Assembly (NCBI GenBank): GCA_947623455.1
Contig: OX392527.1
Location: 46,916,401-46,980,400, forward strand
Length of the DNA: 64,000 nucleotides
Source of the DNA: Mimachlamys varia
Lineage: Eukaryota > Mollusca > Bivalvia > Pectinida > Pectinidae
Direction: 5' to 3'
The notes beneath the pieces were generated by a model. It ran no database searches. It was not told the DNA's origin and saw nothing but the letters and a program-made list of their open reading frames with translations. Position 1 is the first letter of the stretch. Each line of letters starts with the position of its first letter. Of this stretch, positions 13,901 to 28,900 are shown in pieces. A program made the position numbers and the translations under genes.

Positions 13901-16900
13901 TGTTATAGACTTTCGGAATGCAATTAATACTAGCTAAAGTATAAAATGTATACGTCATTGTTTCATTTTTTCGGGGTGAAGTAAATATACATAGGAAACC
14001 TAACTCCAGAAAAAATGGTTTGAGCACATATTCCATATTTGAAGATGAGGACAGTTTATTTAATACGAAGCCTGATCTGTTCTCCCCGAGAGTATTAGTT
14101 GTAAACTCCTCAAGTATGCTGTTAGTTAGAGGCAATCAAACAACTTATATAAGCCCTCTCCTTACAATTGTTACAGTGCTTACACATCGTTTAAATAATG
14201 ATGTTTGAATACATGTATATGTACGTTTCTTAAAGTATTCATAAAGGATTATTGCATTCTGATTTTGACTTGACAATAAATAGTTACAGTTATCGCAACT
14301 GGTGTAAAAAGAGATTATTTAATATTACAATTTTAGAATCCACCAAATGGCAGCCGTCTCTGCAATATGTACATTCATATTTAAGTCCTGTTTTTGAAAA
14401 CCATAAATAAAAGAAATACCTTATGACTAATTTGTACATAAGTACGAAGAAAGAAATCTTAAGGGAAATCACGAGGCGAACTTTGGCATAGTTTATATAG
14501 AAATACAAATGATAATCTTGAGTTATAAGTAAATATTGAACCAGTATTTCGGGAAACCGGAACTATTTTCTCGACTATTTGCTTACTACACGTTTTAAAG
14601 TGTCTCAGTTGAGGATATACGTAGCATCTATCTTAACCCCATTTAACAACTTGATACTATTTATGGGGAGACATAATTGCGTTCAGTATTTCAGTTTGAC
14701 AAGAACATATTTTATGCAAAGGTAGGTTAGGACCTTGAAAGATATCTCGAACTCAAGTCCTCCTTTCAAGAAACTAGTGAAAATTAGCTGCTTAATCATC
14801 CACTGTGTTTCAGGAATTATCCTATAGATGTTAATGTTGATCAATAACATATGTACATATGTACTGTATGCACAGTTATCTACCAGAGAGGCAACATTTT
14901 ACACTTAAACAATAAACAGCTGAAATATTTATACAACTTAATTTATAATATCCGAATATTTAAAAGCATTGATCGCTATTGATCGATATATCACCTTGAG
15001 TTTGACGGCAAACAAATGAAAAAGTCCCAGAGAATCTGTTTAAAAGTCAGCTTTGAAGTTGGAGTTCTTTAAGTATTTCCATTTCATTTAGTCTCTTACC
15101 CAATCCGAGTGCTTTTTTGTCGCCGACAATTGTACTTGATTTGTATTGTGAACTATTTTCGCTATTTAAATCTTCCAGGAACATAGAAAGATAACGATAT
15201 ACGAAATCATTAACTTTTGCTGGAATATTTTTTACTAGATATTTTTTAATAAATATTCATAGATATGACGCTTTTGGTATTCTCTTAGAAAATATTGAAA
15301 TGATAAACATTTTAACGGTCGATCTTTCTATTGCGAATTAAAATTTGCGTGATGATGTTAATGGGAAGACAACCGTAATAATACAATTGACATACTAACT
15401 GATTTACAATATTAAATTGCTAGTATGAACTAAAAACAATCTTACACTTGACCGTTGTCCAGCCAAGCCCTAAACAGGACAGTGGCGTTATTGAGGCAGT
15501 CAGAATCCGAGTGACCACACGCCAGGGCGATAAGGTTCGTCCGCATCAATCTACAGAATGAACGAACATTGTCAAGTTATTTAATAACTATATATCATTA
15601 AAGATGACAAACAAATATACACAGCCAAGGCTTCACGGGAATAAACACTCACACGAAATTCACATGAATTTCACATGAATTCATGTGAAATTCACATGAT
15701 TTTGTCAATGTGAAATTCACATTAATCATATCACGTGCATTTGTTCGTGTGAAATTCCGAGAAAATCAAACGAAAAAAATGATCATGTGAAAATCAACTT
15801 GATTATAAATTCATGTGGAATTCACCTAACATTCACTTTAAAATCATGTGCAAACCACATAATGAAATTAGCATTTAAAAAATAATTAAAACAAAAGGTA
15901 ATCATTTATATCACGTGGAATTATTCATGTGAAATTTACTTTTTTAATACATTTCACGTGAAATTCACAATAAGATATATTATTTGCGCAGTATACAATC
16001 AAATATGTTATCCAAATACCACTTATTAAGACACCCAATTAAAATGCATACAAGCCACACTTCAGAGGTGCAAAATAAACAGGACATATGTTATGACATT
16101 ACTGATTTATTTGCCTTGGATGATAATTTCATTTTGCAATAAATATATATCACTATTTTTGCGGGTATGTATAAAATCGTATAATAAATTATTAAGCATT
16201 ATATTCCACTCACTTCTGAAGGTGTGATCCAGTATCTGACCATCCAAGCTGATCCAATGCTGGCTTTGTTTTCATCAGGACATATTTCTGTCCAAAAATA
16301 TTGAAGCATTACAAACTCATATCATAATCATATCAATTATTTTCACATTGTTGCAAGCAACTTGCAATTCTTTTTTTTCCAGAAATTGTGTAGATACTAC
16401 CACGTTCTCAAAAGAGTTTAACCTACTTGGGTATTTTCATCACAAAAAATAACTTTCTAGCGTTTATAGCAAAAATAATTGCATAAAATGAAAAAATAGA
16501 GAAAGCCAAAGCATCAACAAAATCATAATTCAAACTCAAAATCGATTAAATTGTAGCGGCAAAATATGAAAAAGGAAAGATGAACATGGAGAACCTCGTA
16601 CGAGAACAAGAAAATAAGACCAGGTCCGGAAGAGAAAGAAAACGTGTTTGCTTCATCGACGACACCTGCCATGTAAACTTGGCCACATCCAAGTTAATAT
16701 CAAATCATTAAAATCACAATATTTGAGATGACCCTTATTTATTCATTTTTTTATAGATATGCATATACACTAACCCTCCAGGGCCCGTATGATCCGCCAT
16801 ATTGGAACATAGAAGAAATGTACGCGAATGCTGTGTATGCACTCTCCCATGGTAAGTGGTTGTGTTCCTTGTTCAGATATAATGTCAAACTGAGGGCTAC

Positions 16901-19900
16901 GTCATAGGGCAAATGACCAGCACGGGCAAAATTAAGAGCGTCGTTTATTAATCCAGCTTTGTCAACGTTCGACAACTCCTGAAAATCGACAAGAAAATGT
17001 GTCAGCTTTGAAATGGTGCAGTTGTGTTCCTATCCCATCATTCGTTATCGATATTGTTCTTTCAGGTTTAAAATATAATTTTCATGTTGTGAAAATATAA
17101 GCAGGAAATGAAAATACATTTTGATATTAACAATCACTGTTCATTATTACTAGGACGTTAGAGAAATTTTCCTGACCTTAATCCTAGAAATTAACAATGA
17201 TGTATCTGGCAACAAAGTGAAATATAAGTTGCGATTCTGATTCAAAGACAGAGTGATCTTAAAGGCCAAATATACGTAACTGAAGGAAATTTTTCGTGAT
17301 TCTGAAATATTCTGAAAAAAATCCAGTTGATAGCCATTCAAAAATAAGCTTAAAACGAAGTAAACCTTAGTGGTAACTAACAAGAAACTCTGGACAGAAA
17401 AATCCAAACAATTGAAAATAACTCAGGTGGGCCCACTTCAACAACAAGCAGAAGTTAAAAGACAATTCAAAATGGACGCAACTGTTTACAAATAACGAGA
17501 TTAAACTGCTGCTGTACCGGTAACTGCGTAAGAATTCATCTTGAAATTTGCTTATATCAGTTAATCTTACCTAAATCTATAAATACAAAAAAAGTTATTA
17601 GGCTTTATTTTCGCTTCAAATTTTGCCGAAAGTTACGTATACTGGGCCTTTAATTGTTTTCTTTTTTTTTCGATTTCGAAAGCAAAGCCCCTAAATAACA
17701 AGGCACTATCCTATATTTATCAATACGACTTTCCAAATATCTGATGACAGTAGAAGTGAAGCTAAAATGTACAATTAAGGTTTCTCGCACCACTGCATAA
17801 ACAACACATTGATTTAGAAACTTTAAATGCAACATCACTTTAGTTTTGATTAATTATTTCTGAAAAGAAACTCGCACTATAAGGGAAGTTTCGATTAAAG
17901 AAAAAATCCAGTTACTGTAAACCAACTTATTTTCGCGGTGACTTAAATTCGCGTTTTCATCCAAAACGACTTTTTCACGGCGATTTCATTTCGCGATTAA
18001 TACGGTCGTAAACTTTATGTGCCTTATAGTACAGTACTCCTACAGTTGGCATACCTCTGACTGAAACTATTTCGCAGCAATTGATTTTCGCGAATTGTAA
18101 TCACCCGCGAAATACGCAAAAATAAAGTTGGTTTATAGTATACTATGAGAGTAAATCTACAATACGATCCGACTAAGGTTCGAAACATACACCTACAAAT
18201 TTGCAACGATTGCTCTAACTAGCTAAGATACCTGTTCACCAACAGCCGTTTTTCCCAGTCTTACTCCAGTTGTATCACAAACTCAATAAGGGGAGATAAG
18301 TGGTGATAAAAACGGTTACGATGGAACTCTCTATTGTTTTGCTTGCAATGGGTCAGGGATCCTTAAGCGAATGTAACAGACTGTGAGTTTGATGAATATT
18401 AAAATGAGCGTGATTCACCTGTAATCCTTCGTTCTGTAACATAGTAGCGAACCTCATCCACAGGTTCGGCGGGTAGTTCACTCTGTAGAATCCTGTCTGG
18501 TTCACGTTGAATTTGAACCATACTGACTGGTTCATCTGCGGACTCGCACTGATGCTAAACTCAACTAGGAAATTAATGAAATATTAATGTGAAACCATAT
18601 AAACAGACAAAAATACAATGTCTTTAAATACTAGGAGCACATTGCACGCACTATATTAAGTCGTTTTGTTGGAAAGAAAATATTATAGACAATTAACTCA
18701 GCAATCAGCCGTAGTGTAGTAAAACGTACGAAAAAGCTGTTGATGGTTAATAACTTACCGGAATCCTCGTTTTTCGATATCCACACAGGATTTCCGCTTC
18801 CGGTGTTAGACACGTGATCTAGATGTATGTACCATTTATACCTAAACAAAAATATGATACAAGCATGATTGGATTTTCAAATGCATAATGCATATATAAT
18901 TGTCTTTAATTATATTAGTATATAGTCGCAGTTGATTCGATATTCTAGGGCTTACTCTAAATATCGTGATTTTCGTGATCGATGTCGACTGCTGACAAGC
19001 AAATTATCAACACAAGGATTTGAGTGATGCAGGCTGATCAGAACTAAGGGCAAGTTTCATGATCGCCATCTTTGTCTCATTAAGAAAGATTGTGTATCTT
19101 TAAGTGAAGATGGACGTTTTTAAGTCTGTGTTTACTTGTTGTGATTGACAATGATACTCGGTTCTCATTTTGGACACTGTTTTTACATGGCGGTGCCGCC
19201 GATGAAGCAGAAGACGCTTACTCTTCCGGAACACCTGGTCTTATTCTCTTGTACTTTTACAAGGGTCTCCATGTAAGTATTTCCTTTGTTCATATCTTGC
19301 CCCTGGTTTAATCGATTTTGAGTCCGGATTATGATTTTGTTAGCGCTTTGATATTCTCTAATTTATTTCTTTTAGATAAAAAAAAACATGTTTGATTATT
19401 TGTCCATACATGTTTTTTTTTTTAATTTCATGTGAGAATTTTATCCTTAAAAACAAAGTTTTGATATTTCATCTATCTTACAAAGAACACATAACAAAGG
19501 TGATAGTTTTTATCATATTCAGTATTACTGATGGAGCAAATTTTCAGTTTCATCAGGTAAACAGTTAGCTATTGCAAATTAAATGTAAACATGTCAAGGC
19601 AACACGACAAAACTACTATGACACCACAGAGGCAAAATATCTTTTTGATTTTCACTAATATATTGTGACGTTACTTGTTATAAATTCGGTTATAAAAACC
19701 TCGACACTCTCACTTCTTACAAGGTTTTAAAATGTGTATACCAGTGATTAAATGTGTTTCTATTATTTACTTATGTGTAAACGAACATGTATGATATGAA
19801 GCTATATTTTACAATTTACGTCATATATATCACTTAAAAAAGCATGAAACCTAGCTACTATACATGCCAACGTTAAAACGGATTATTATTGAATTTAGGT

Positions 19901-22900
19901 TATCTCCCCTGGAACGTGTTTCGGTCGTTTCACTACCCTACGTTATAGACCAAGCATCCGGATATCGATCAATATTATCTTTGGACATTAATTATTGATT
20001 CTTTTAAAGTTTTCGGTAGCACAAACTACAGTATTCATCAGACACAGAGGCCAGATACACAGTAAAACATCGTATATAAAACCGAGAAAGTTTATTGGAT
20101 TTGCGCATTGACTGTTACTGTTAACGAAAATGAACAAATGATGACAAACTGACTGTCAGAAAAAAAAAATTAATAATGATAATTATAGTTTTCGCCGAAA
20201 GGAATTAAGAATATATAATCATTGTTTACCATATTGTCTGAATATCTCTTAACTACAATTTTGAATACTTTTTTTTAACTTTTGAAACTTCAAATCAGTG
20301 ACGCGTTTTAATATTGAAATAATTTTTATCGATATAATTTTTTCTCTGTAAAATCACTTAATGAATCAACAGTCATTAATTATAATGTCATTTTGCAACG
20401 TTCAATACTCCTTGTTCAAATAAATATAAAAGCAGTTTATCTTAGTCTGGATATATTTAAGAACAGGATGCACATATCACTGTTATGTAACATTTTATCC
20501 TCGAATTCACCCACAAGTATGGCGAGTCGGTAGCGTTATACTGCATGGAGTTGTCGGCAAGGAAACGTCTCTGTACGGCCGTGACCTTGTTCTCGGTATA
20601 ACTGAAGGTCAGGTCGACATAAGGCAGGCCCATCTGTCGTGTCCACGTATCCATGACAGCCTTTACTGAGAGACCAGCTTCTTCATCCGCCTGGTAAAAT
20701 CAAATTCACTTTAATTGAACCCTACTTCAAAAGACGCAGTACATATTTTTATTAGGTTTGTAGTTCCTCAAAAACAACCGGATTTCCCCAAACCTGTCGT
20801 TACAGGCCCAATATACGTAACATTCGGCAAAACTTGAAGCGAAAATCAAGCCTAATAACTTATTATATTTATAGATTTAGTTAAGATTAATTGATACCAG
20901 CAATATTCAAGATGAATTCGTTCGCGGTTACCGGTACAGCAACAGTTGAAACTCGGTATTTGTAAACACGCGTCCATTTTGAAATGTCTACATGTAACTT
21001 CGGCTTGTTTTTGAAGTGGGCCCCACCTGAAGTATTTTCAAATCTTTGGATTTTTCAGCCAAGACTTTCTTGTTAGTTACCGCTCAGGTTTACTTCGTTT
21101 TAGGCTTATTGTTGTATAGTCATCAACTGGATTTTTTTTAAAGAATTTTCTCAGAATCACGAACAATTTCTTGAAGTTTCTTATATTGGGCCTTTAACAT
21201 TGCTGTCATCACAGATAATACCTTCATTGATAACCCGTGTATTCTGTATATAAGGATATACCTGGTCCGGGATTTGTTTAGGTTATATTGCCAAGGACAT
21301 TTTGATGAATGTTTTTTGTTGATACCTTTGATTTTGTTACGAAAAGTCGATTAAAGGCCCGATATACGTAACTTTTGGAATTTGTTCGTGATTCTGAATA
21401 ATTCTGAAAAAAAAATCAAGTTGATAACCATGTAAAAATTAGCCTTAAACGAAGTAAACCTGAGCGGTAACTAACAAGAAACTCTTGACAGAAAAATCCA
21501 AAGAACTGAAAATAATTCAGGTGGGGGTCCACTTCAACAACAAGCCGGAGTAAGTAGACAGTTCAAAATGGACGCGTGTTTACAAATACCGATTTTCAAC
21601 TGCTGCTGTACCGGTAACCGCGTAAGAATCCATCTTGAATATTGCTGATATCAGCTTATCGTAACAAAATCTATAAATATAATCAGTTATTAGACTTGAT
21701 TTTAACGAAAGTTACGTATATTAAGGCCTTTAATCTGATCACCAGTGAGCACATTTTGGTACCGACACTCCTAGATATTACTTCATGAGGAAACACGGGA
21801 GGGGGTGGTAAAGAATCCCCCAAAACCAAGGAGCCAAATGGGACTGAATCCCAACTATTAGCTACGTCCATTTGAACAAACTTGGTCGCCTTTCATACCA
21901 AGAATACTTAAGGATGACGTAACACATACATGTGCTGCACCTTTTAAATCTAGTAATAGATAGAATGCCGAAAAAAGGAATTAAACTGCACCATACCGCT
22001 GTTTAGTCCTCATAGTACTCTTCAGTGATTCTAGGGGCCAAAAGGTGGGAATCCAAAATTTCTAAACTAATGTAGGAGCAGAAGAGGCAGGTGCGTAAAA
22101 CCGCTTTAATTTATAAATTTAGAAGTAAAATTAAACTAGTTCTGTATAATTTCAAATCGTGTACTACAAAAATGTGCATATTATGTACCGTACCACTACT
22201 CAAATGAGATTAACTGTGGCGATGGAGGCTCCAGTAAACCTCGGGAACTCAAAAATCTACCAGCAGACTCAATCTCAGTACCATTGGCTTTATTATTTTC
22301 GTTATTGAGAAAAATTCTCTGTGTATGAAAAAATTGACACTAGATGGACGACGGACACGGAAACATGGAGTCTTCTACGCACCTCCGCGGTATATCTTCG
22401 TTAATATCACGTAAAGTGTAGACAAGTCGAATATTCTATTACTCACCATGCCTAGTGCCGCCCACAGATCATCCGTTCTAGCGTTAGCCCATGCATACTG
22501 CTTCAAGTATTTCTGGAAAAGAAGTTTTTACTTATTTACCGTATATTTTACATTTTTAAGGGGTTTTAACAAGTTTAGATAGTCTAGCACTTATAGTTTC
22601 GGAAAAATTAAATATTCCAATGGACATTTAAACACGATGTCAAATGTTCTTCTAACAATTTGATTTTCGTTAGAAGTCATATCTTTAGTCTTATCATTAA
22701 CTTAAGTAAATTCAAATATCATCTGAGACAAATTCAAGAAAAAAAATGAGAATGCGATTACACATAGAAGCTTCATTGACTATTCATATGAACATGCAAT
22801 CTCTATAATGTTAAATTGAAGAGAAAAAAAATAATTAAATAGGTAGATAAAACGACGATGTGAAAAATTTATTTTTCTAAACATACATACTTACCCCAAC

Positions 22901-25900
22901 GCCCAGAAAGAATTTGTCTTTGCCCATAATTGACTCAAGCATTCGGATAACACTCGCTCCCTGGCATTAAAAAATATGTAATCATACAAAATGGTGATAT
23001 AAAAAGTCTGAAGAGCTCCCGTTGATGGAGCGAACGTACTAAGAATGTGTCCGTGTTACCTTTGACAATTTAATGCAATATTACCATAAAATAGCAAGTA
23101 TTTTCGAAAACTAAACATGCTGCTTCTCATTAAGGAATCAGAATATGAAAATGTAATGAAACATGTTGTTCGTTGTGGCAATGATTTGTGATACAGTATG
23201 ATCTGGGTTTTTATAAAAAAAAAAAACGAATTTAAAGTACAATGGACACTGTCTAGAAATGCAACAATTCCTTTTTTTCCTGTCTTCGTTTGTATTTGAT
23301 ACTTTAGTACACAAAAGCTGAATAATTCATTTGGTTCGTTTGCAGTGTTTACTAAGGTTAAACGAGTTACTTCCCTTTATTCAAAATTCAAATACTACAA
23401 GCTTGTGTTCCCAATAATTCCAACGACGCCTACACACTACTAGTAAAATTCTAAAAGAACTTAATAAACACCGAACCGGTCGAGGTTTGATTTCACGTTT
23501 AGAAGCAGTGAAATAATGTACTGGAGAAATAGAATTCAATCAATTTGCTTTTATTTTCTAGGGTTTTCTAGTATTTTCGATTAAATTATACCACAGGAAG
23601 AAAAAAAATATACATTGAGCTCTGTAATGGTTTAAAACAAATCCCAAGAATAGTGTCAAGATGTAGCTACATGTACATTCAAGTGGACCACTGTTACATG
23701 TACTGTTTCGCTATCAAGTATTTTAGACCCTAAATAACACTTTGATTTAAAGGTAGATCAATTTCATAGCTCTACCCTGGCCCTGGCCCCGCTTTCACGA
23801 AACATATCAATTCTCAGACTAAATACGTACATAGCTGAGAACTTCTCCAATGGCTTCAACGAACAAATTCTCAAATATTGGCCAATTCTCACTTTAAAAT
23901 CTATGAATTGAGAATTTTGTAGAAAGCCAAAAGTTATGCTTAAGGTTAAGCATATACTCAAAGTGAAAGCGGGGCTTGTTCAGTTAGTAAGCACACACAT
24001 GATTTGAAAGCTTTTACCATTAAAAATACAATGCGATTACTTTATAAAAACAAATAATGCTTAAAATCATCATACAATATGTACAGTAATGATGAAGTTG
24101 AAATACCTTGCTGTAAGATATACTGTCGAAGACTTCGTTGATCTGATTGGGGCTTGTAACCTCGACGATGATTGGATGAGAAGCCATGCCAGAGTCTGTG
24201 AGCATCACAGGCTGCGCATCTTCCGTAACAAATTGTTCCATCTAAACAGAACGAAAACAAGTAGTAATTCATACAATAACTATTTGGTTTGTGTGTGTTA
24301 CATACTTGCAGAACAAAATGCATATCCAATGCGTTAAGCTAAGCAGTGTACTTTTCAGTTTATATATTATAATAATGATAACATCAGAAAAAGCAAAAGT
24401 GAAAATCAATTGAAGTCGAATAACCGACGAAATAGAACAAATATGACCGTTGGCCGTGACTTTGGTTTTTGTTTTGTTTTTCTATTTTTATTTTTTTCTG
24501 TTTTGCGTCATATCCAGCTATGATCATTTAAGGAAGTGCCATGTACTAAGCATCCCTTAATATAAGTTAAACAAAAACAAAACAAAAAAATCATACCATG
24601 TCCCATGACGGTTTGAAGGAGGCAGCCCCAAGGTACTCCATGAAGCTAGCAAATCCTTCGTTGAGCCACAGGTCGTCCCACCAATCCATTGTCACTATGT
24701 TACCAAACCACTGGAAAACATCGATATAATAGGAGGTCGATTCAATAAGAAACTGCTTCGAAACGGCAAAGCCCATTGCTTTGGGTTTTTATCATATACC
24801 AATCATTCATATTATTTATATCTTCAAAACCGTGAATGTCTTTGTTTACCTTTTTTATAAAACTTGATTACAAATGATCAATAGAAAGCACAACATCTAA
24901 CTTCAAAAAACATTCGTGATTTTTTTTGTTATTATTTCTCACAACCATTTGTACCTTGCAATGGCCGACAACGTTACCAATGTGACGTCTTCATAATTGG
25001 TATTGTAATTTTGAAATAACTGTAAAACAACAATATGAACTTATTTCTATATGGACATAGTATACCTTTCAATTTATGAAAATATCAATAACGTTATATT
25101 GAATTAACGTCCAATTTAGAATTCCTTAAACATGCTGGAATGGATAATCTATGATAAGAACAACCATTATTTCAGTTTCTGGAAGTGGAGTTAATGACTG
25201 GTAGTTCTTAACACACATATTTATATATCAACGGTCTCGTCAGATCGTATTTACATGGGCTACCCTGTCTGACCTCAGATAAGAAAAACTGATATGGAAA
25301 CAATTAAGTACATTTTTTCGTGTACATGATCATGAATATTTATACTGAACTAGTTCTATTAAGAAAAATAATGGGCACTGTATGTACCAGGGCGAGTCCT
25401 TAATAACAAAACCGAGTTGGGTATAATACACCTATGTTATTACGCTATAAATATACATAATTATAGTATACCTGATGCGCAATCTCGTGCGTGACAACAA
25501 CCGCAACTCGTTGTTGATTGGCCGAGGAGGCCTCTTCCGGGTCAAAGAGCATATTAGTTTCCCGGAAGGTGATTAGACCCCAGTGTTCCATAGCACCGGA
25601 TACAAAGTCAGGGATCGCTATCAAATCTACATAGGAAACAAATGATCATACTGATACGTTGATTTCGCTTTTTTGACGTATGTATATGGATAATATCTGA
25701 AGTATCTTCAGTAATACCAATTATATTTCACGAAAGAGGATAATAGTTTTGATAGTTTTCACGAGTGTGCAGTTACTAGCTAAATTGTTTGGTGATAAGT
25801 TTTAGTTAAAGATTTAGCTGTGCGAGTCCTAAAAATGTTCAGACTGACCTTGTTTTGGTAAGGGGTAAGATACGTTGAACAGTTGTTCATACAAGTCCAT

Positions 25901-28900
25901 GGAATGCACGGCAATATCAAGGGAGAACTTTGTCTGGTTCACTCTGTCCGGGGTGGCGAACGTCCTCACCTAGATAATACAAACAGTGATTGCGACTGAA
26001 AAAGTGGAAAATGGGATAACAAAATAAGGAAGTATCCTATCTTTTAGTAGATGGGGTCCTTTATTCTATTCAAGAATATATTATACCTTGGATATATATG
26101 CCCACGATTTTACATTGCGGGTGTAATCGATAAAGCATAAGACGAGTACTCTTCCAAAACGTATGGACTTATTTTTTTGTACTTTTTACAAGGGTCTCCA
26201 TGAAAATCGTTCCTTTGTTCATATATGCATTGTAGCCCCTAGTTTATTAGATTTTTAGTTAGGATTATGGTTTTGTTGACGCTTCGGTATTTCTTTGTTA
26301 CAAACATCATATTTTGAAAAGAGTTTCTGGATTTCAAAAAAATAACTGTTTAAAGCTCAAGTTGGTTGGTGTGATTACCGAGTGCTAATTACACGCAAAG
26401 ACCTTAAAGATGAATAATTTAAACACAAATTACCGGTAAGCATGTATAAAGTTCTTTATATCTTAAGTTCTATGAATGCCTACCATCAAAATTAGTCTTT
26501 ATTTTAAATCATATCGGATGTTAACAGTTGTGATGATAGTTTAATTTAAGATCAGACCGTTCAGCATAAACAATTATCATTCCACCTGGAACCTGTTTTA
26601 AGGATGTATGTTCGTATCAAGGCCAGAGTAAACGATTTGCCTGCTTCTTCATTAAAGATGCACATTTTCGATATGGTTTTACCACAAACATCTGCAATAA
26701 CCTTAATCTAACGAGTGTGCTGAATACATTAATTTATACAGAGCCAATGGATTTAACAGCCCTATGGAACACACAAATTGAACATGGAAAAGCATTAATA
26801 AGTTTTATGAGTTTATTCTCTCATCCGCATTCCATTAATTCAGGCAAGTTTCCAAAATGTGTCAAAACTCGTAAATAAAGATGTCAGCAAACTAGATGAA
26901 TAATGTATAAAAATACGGGTATGGATAATCAATGTTACTGATATACAGTACATGTTCTATGTGGCTAATCCATACGGGTAAGCTGGGTTGACGTTAACGT
27001 ATGGGCACGTATGACATCGCTTGGCTACGGGTATGTTTGATGATGTTTACATAATGGAATGGCCTTTGACGCGTTCATACAAACGTTTATATAACGTTTT
27101 TCAAACAGGTATTTTAGATAAAGATGACGTTTCACACACATATTATACATACGGGAATGTTTGATTTGGTTCTGGACTCTAGGTATTGGAAATCACAGAC
27201 AATGAAGCAGACTAGATAGGTACTCATGTCGACTGACCGCTGGAATGACGTAATCATCAGACTGGAGTCCTCGGACCAAGGCACCGTCGTCTGGAACCAA
27301 ACAATTAATTTTAATAGCCTTGCTATGATCAATATAGCAGGCAAACCTTATATAGCAGTGCTATCGTTATCATCCATATGGAATGCATGGAAAATGGCTC
27401 GGGATTTTAAAACTTGCTTTAAGAAAAAGTCATTCGGCACAAATACAAAACGTATTAAAATAAACTTTTCATAAATGTTTGTAATGATTTCCATCAAATC
27501 GATCTCCCCTTAATTACATAAAACCTTTGGTCTACTTTTAACTGAAGTAGGTTAACTCAAATACAAAGTTATCTGCCTTTTCTTTTAAATAGAAAGGTAC
27601 ATGTACGAAACATCTTCTCAATTCATAAAATAAGTTTTATCATTAACTTATATTTAGGCTCGATATTACTGATTCTATAGGAAGAGTCATACATGTAACT
27701 GGTAATTCTTTTTATGTACCTAACACGACAGTTGTAAGTTTTCAACCATACGTACGAGTTCAGGCATGTTAGATAATGCTGTGTAACCGGGCTGGTGGAC
27801 GAGGCGAATCGTGTACTGTGCTTTGATATTCGGCTCGTCAAAGGAAGGGAATGCTCGTCGAGCATCGACTGGCTCGAACTTCGATGTGGCGAGGTACCTG
27901 TTAATAAAGTTTTAAAAGGAATGAGGACATTGATTTTCCTTACAAACATTTAGGGCATATGTATGTGAACAAAGTATTTTTAACGACAACTCTACAATAT
28001 ATATATTTCTTTTGTCCTCAACATAGATCTTCAACTCAATAGGTGGATATGAAACCCATGCAGTTGCATGCTTTCCAATCAGAAAACTTTCCAATCTTTC
28101 CCGTTGTATATTTCTGACGTAACATTGCAACTGTAGACTGCTATGGTTAACGTTCATTCAAACGTTAACGAGAGATTTCCGGTTGAAATTTGTTGTCTAA
28201 CCCATTATAAAACGACTTTAAAACGCAAACATATCTTAATTATTATATATACCATTTTACCAAATATGTTTCTAAATATTTATAGTCTAAACCCGCTGAG
28301 GGGTTAAATATAAAGTACTTTAAAAAGTGTAAAGTACTTTACTACATTCTGTATCTAATAAATCGTTTGTATAAGTCTTAAAATTACATATTAAAGACAA
28401 TGACAACACCGCCTTATTGTAGATTCCTTGAAAGTTTTCCCAATGGTCTCGGTAACTCATTTTTGTTTGGTTTGTTTTTGTTTGATTGCTTGTTATTTCC
28501 TATAAACAGCTATGCCTCTCGGTGTATGCGAAGTGGATTCCTATGTTGAATGCATTTGCATGTGTATTTGAGATGCTGACCAATGTTCGCGTAAGCCTCT
28601 TTGCGATAGTCCGAATCTTTTGCCGATTTAAAGTGCTACCACCCTGAGGTATACTGCAAAAAGCCCCCAACAAAACACTCAACTCGATCACGTTCCACTC
28701 CCATAATGCTGAGCATCAAGTAGGGAGAATAACAACTATTATTTAAGACTTGCGTATGTCTCGACCTGGAGAAAGAACCAAAAGGCTTCCTCACAGGGGC
28801 GAACGCTCAATTAAAGGCCAAAAGAGGGGTAGTGTCAAGGGAGCCATTAGGAATGGGAAAGTTGTTTAGAGACAATGGAAAAGATCAAATCCAACATTCA

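Larger units (their letters stand above)
10933..27755 (-). other. Aminopeptidase introns 2-18: content
   Basis: Introns carrying recognisable repeats: 3 (LINE tail), 4 (fragment of a foldback element near 25.70 kb), 7 (foldback 23786-23975), 9 (two TTAA MITEs and one 340-bp repeat), 10 (LINE tail), 12 (TTAA MITE and a TTCGCG-type inverted-repeat element), 13 (LINE tail), 14 (CACATG palindromes), 16 (decayed SINE). Introns 2, 5, 6, 8, 11, 15 (2.1 kb, 13336-15445) and 18 show nothing I can identify. Intron 17 holds an imperfect 62-bp direct duplication around 'ggcggagcta' (12229-12333) and a CRE octamer at 11800-11807. Confidence 0.75.

Noticed and set aside
20457..20514. Extension of aminopeptidase exon 10 through the gtgggt donor
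   Set aside because: Reading on, or using the later gtgaat, puts a stop right after the next acceptor; only the gtgggt donor keeps frame.
27132..27152. Extension of aminopeptidase exon 3 to the next stop
   Set aside because: A gtatgt donor at 27152 and the family match require splicing there; the added residues are intronic.
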